64,000 nt of DNA from assembly GCA_028015205.1 (NCBI GenBank), contig CM051516.1, positions 26,154,593 to 26,218,592 on the forward strand, written 5' to 3'. Positions 54,001-57,000 of this stretch are shown here, piece after piece. The notes beneath the pieces are model-generated. The model saw only the letters and a program-made list of their open reading frames with translations. It searched no databases and was not told the origin of the DNA. The first letter of the stretch is position 1. Every line of letters starts with the position of its first letter. The DNA comes from Mytilisepta virgata. Its lineage: Eukaryota > Mollusca > Bivalvia > Mytilida > Mytilidae. Both the position numbers and the translations under genes were made by a program.

Positions 54001-57000
54001 TTAAAACTTTTTGAGTTACGGGACTTTGTAACTAATACAGGGGAGTGTTTTTTTTCACATGTCGCGCCGTATCTCAAAAACGATTTATGATTATTACTTC
54101 AAACTTTACACACTTCTTAGTTATATTAATCTAAAGATCTGTATACTTTTTGGTGATGATTCAAAATTTTATTTTAGAGTTATTGAGTTTTTTGTAAAAA
54201 AAAGGGGAGGTTTTCACATGTCGTGCCGTATCTCAAAAACGATTTATGATTATTGCATAAAACTTTACACACTTCTTAGTTATATTAATCTAAAGATCTG
54301 TATACTTTTCGGTGATGATTGAAAATTTTATTTTAGAGTTATTGAGTTTTTTGTAAAAAAAAAGGGGGGGTTCACATGTAGCGCCGTATCTCAGAAACTA
54401 TTTATGATTATTGCATAAAACTTCACACACTTGTTAGTTATATTAATCTGAAGATCTGTATACTTTTTGGTGATGATTCTTTATTTTATATTTGAGTTAT
54501 TGAATTGTTATTGAGCTTTTTGGTAAAAAATGTAGTCTTTTTGGGTCACATTTCGAGCCGTATCTCTATTGCTTAAAAGTTTACACGCTTATGTTTTGCT
54601 GGGTTTCCATATACATCCCACCAGCAGCTCCACTAAATAAACGGGGATTCCAAAAACATTTATTATGTTTTTTTCACAAGTTGACAGGCATGTCATGCGC
54701 TCGTGGCACAGGTGTTTATTCTTCTCTTGTTGAAGATTTTGTTGCATCAAAATAAGAGAGGATTATAAAAGATTTCCTTTGTTATATGGTAAATTTGACT
54801 TATTAATGAAATGTTTAGTGTACTTATTTCATGACCAACAATCATCACTAAAATAATTCCATTGACATTAGTGTAAAAGCCGATTCAAATTTCATTTCAT
54901 ATTCTTCGTTTCATAACGTGGAATATTCAGTTATTATTACGAAATATTGTATTCTATTCGTGTTCTTATCAACTTAATGAGATCTGCTGTTCAAGGACAA
55001 CTTCTATTTCTATTTAATTATTATTGAACTATTTTTAAGGCATAGATTTAGCATTGTTGTTGATTAATTTATTTTTAGTATCCAATTTTGGTAAAGAAAA
55101 ACATCACCATAATTATTTTTATCAGTATCCAATTTTGGTAAAGAAATACATCAACATCATTATTTTATTTACGGGTAGTAACAAATTAGGGTACATATAA
55201 CACACAGTTTCCCTTTAAAAAATTCAAAGCTTCATCTTTATGAGAACTTTCTTGCCATTTAATTGTTTCAGTTTCAAATGCTTCTCCTCCACTTTTCAGT
55301 ACATTGGTTTGGGCTAGTGGGGTTTTATGTCACTTGGTTTAAAGTCGTTTTTAATGGTTGAAGCAGCCGGAGTACCCTCAGTACCATTGGGAGGAAAACT
55401 GACAATCATTGGCAAGAGTTGAATTTGAACTCACAGCTTCCATGTTGATAGGGTAGTGATCATTAGTAAGCATGACATGCTACCTAGACCACCTTCTTAG
55501 TAGGTGAAATTAAAATGTAGAACAAGAAGTGTTCAGAACTCCCTTTGTAATTTTTTTGTGTCGAAATAAATTTTTTAGATTTAATGTGAACAAAGGGTAT
55601 TGGTTATAGACCCTTAAGGATTTCAAAATTAATTGTAAAGATTTTCATGGTCAAATAATCTGATAAGGTATTACGGGTGGATTGTTTAAAAGGTACAGGA
55701 GATCGAGCATAAAAATAGTGCCTCCATGACTTGACCACCTGGTACCCTTATCCTTTATCTTCAATGCCTCTGGTTTCCTCTACCATTTATTTCTTATAAT
55801 AGATAAAATAATCCATCTGTTTAATTGACTTATGCACCAGAATAACTGTTTTATTATTGCTTTCCTGTGACCAAGCCTTTGTCAGACAAAATTGATTGAA
55901 TTTTATTTTTTTACAATGATATGAAGTCCTCTATCCCCCTCAAATGTCCCAGCTGCTACCACCTCCGTTGATCAATATTATTATTTATTTCATACCAGAG
56001 CTTCAAGCTATATATCATTGTAAGAATGATGGAATTAATATTTTATTATTTCAGTGTTTTTGTTATACATGTCTGAATAACGTTCAACCTAGTAGCTAAA
56101 ACAAACAGATGAAGTGTGTATATGTCCATTTTTATTCAGGGTTCATTCCAAAATATGCCTTTTAATGAAATTTTTTACCATTAAAAGATATTTTTTTAGT
56201 ACTGTAAACATTTAAAATATTAGCACATTGAAATAAAGTGAAATATCAAGAGTCTTTAAAAATTATATAAAAAATGTGGAAACTTCCACTTCGGTACTAT
56301 TCAGACAAAATCCTTCGAGAAAAATGAAACATTATATATAAACAGTGCCCTATTTAAATTGTTAAGTTTTTTTCTAACTGTACTTTGACTTTTGTCATAT
56401 GATGAAAGTCATCAGAAAAACAATACCTCTGTTTGTATTGTAAGTACTTTGTGAATTGTCACTTTACAGTGTAACACACAATACAAAACAATTATTATTA
56501 TACAGATATATGTCTCTACAATGTTAAGAACCTTTGTTTAACAAATTCTTTATATTTCAAAATTTTAATTTTAATTGTTTTAAAATATGATGTAAATGAA
56601 GTAAGAATCATAAATTTTTTAATCATTCTGTAAAATGAACAATAGTTGAAATAAACTATGTCAAAATTACACTTTTTATTTACCTTTACAGAATATTACT
56701 TCACATGAATATATATATCTATATTATTTTCATTAATCTTGTGCCTGTTAGTATCGTTTAAGACATACTTTGTATTGTTTATCATATATTCAAATAAGTC
56801 CCTCAATCTACTGAAATTTTTTGTAAGAATGTTGTTTTTTTTTTTTTCATTTTCCACACAAGAATTTACTCAGCCAAACTATAACAATAATTCCATTTTT
56901 TTAATATTTTTTTTTTGTTGTAACACACAGGTACAGAAGGAGTCTAGAGAAGAATTGAAAAACAGTCCAGAAGACGGCTGTTATATTTATGGACTGTATG

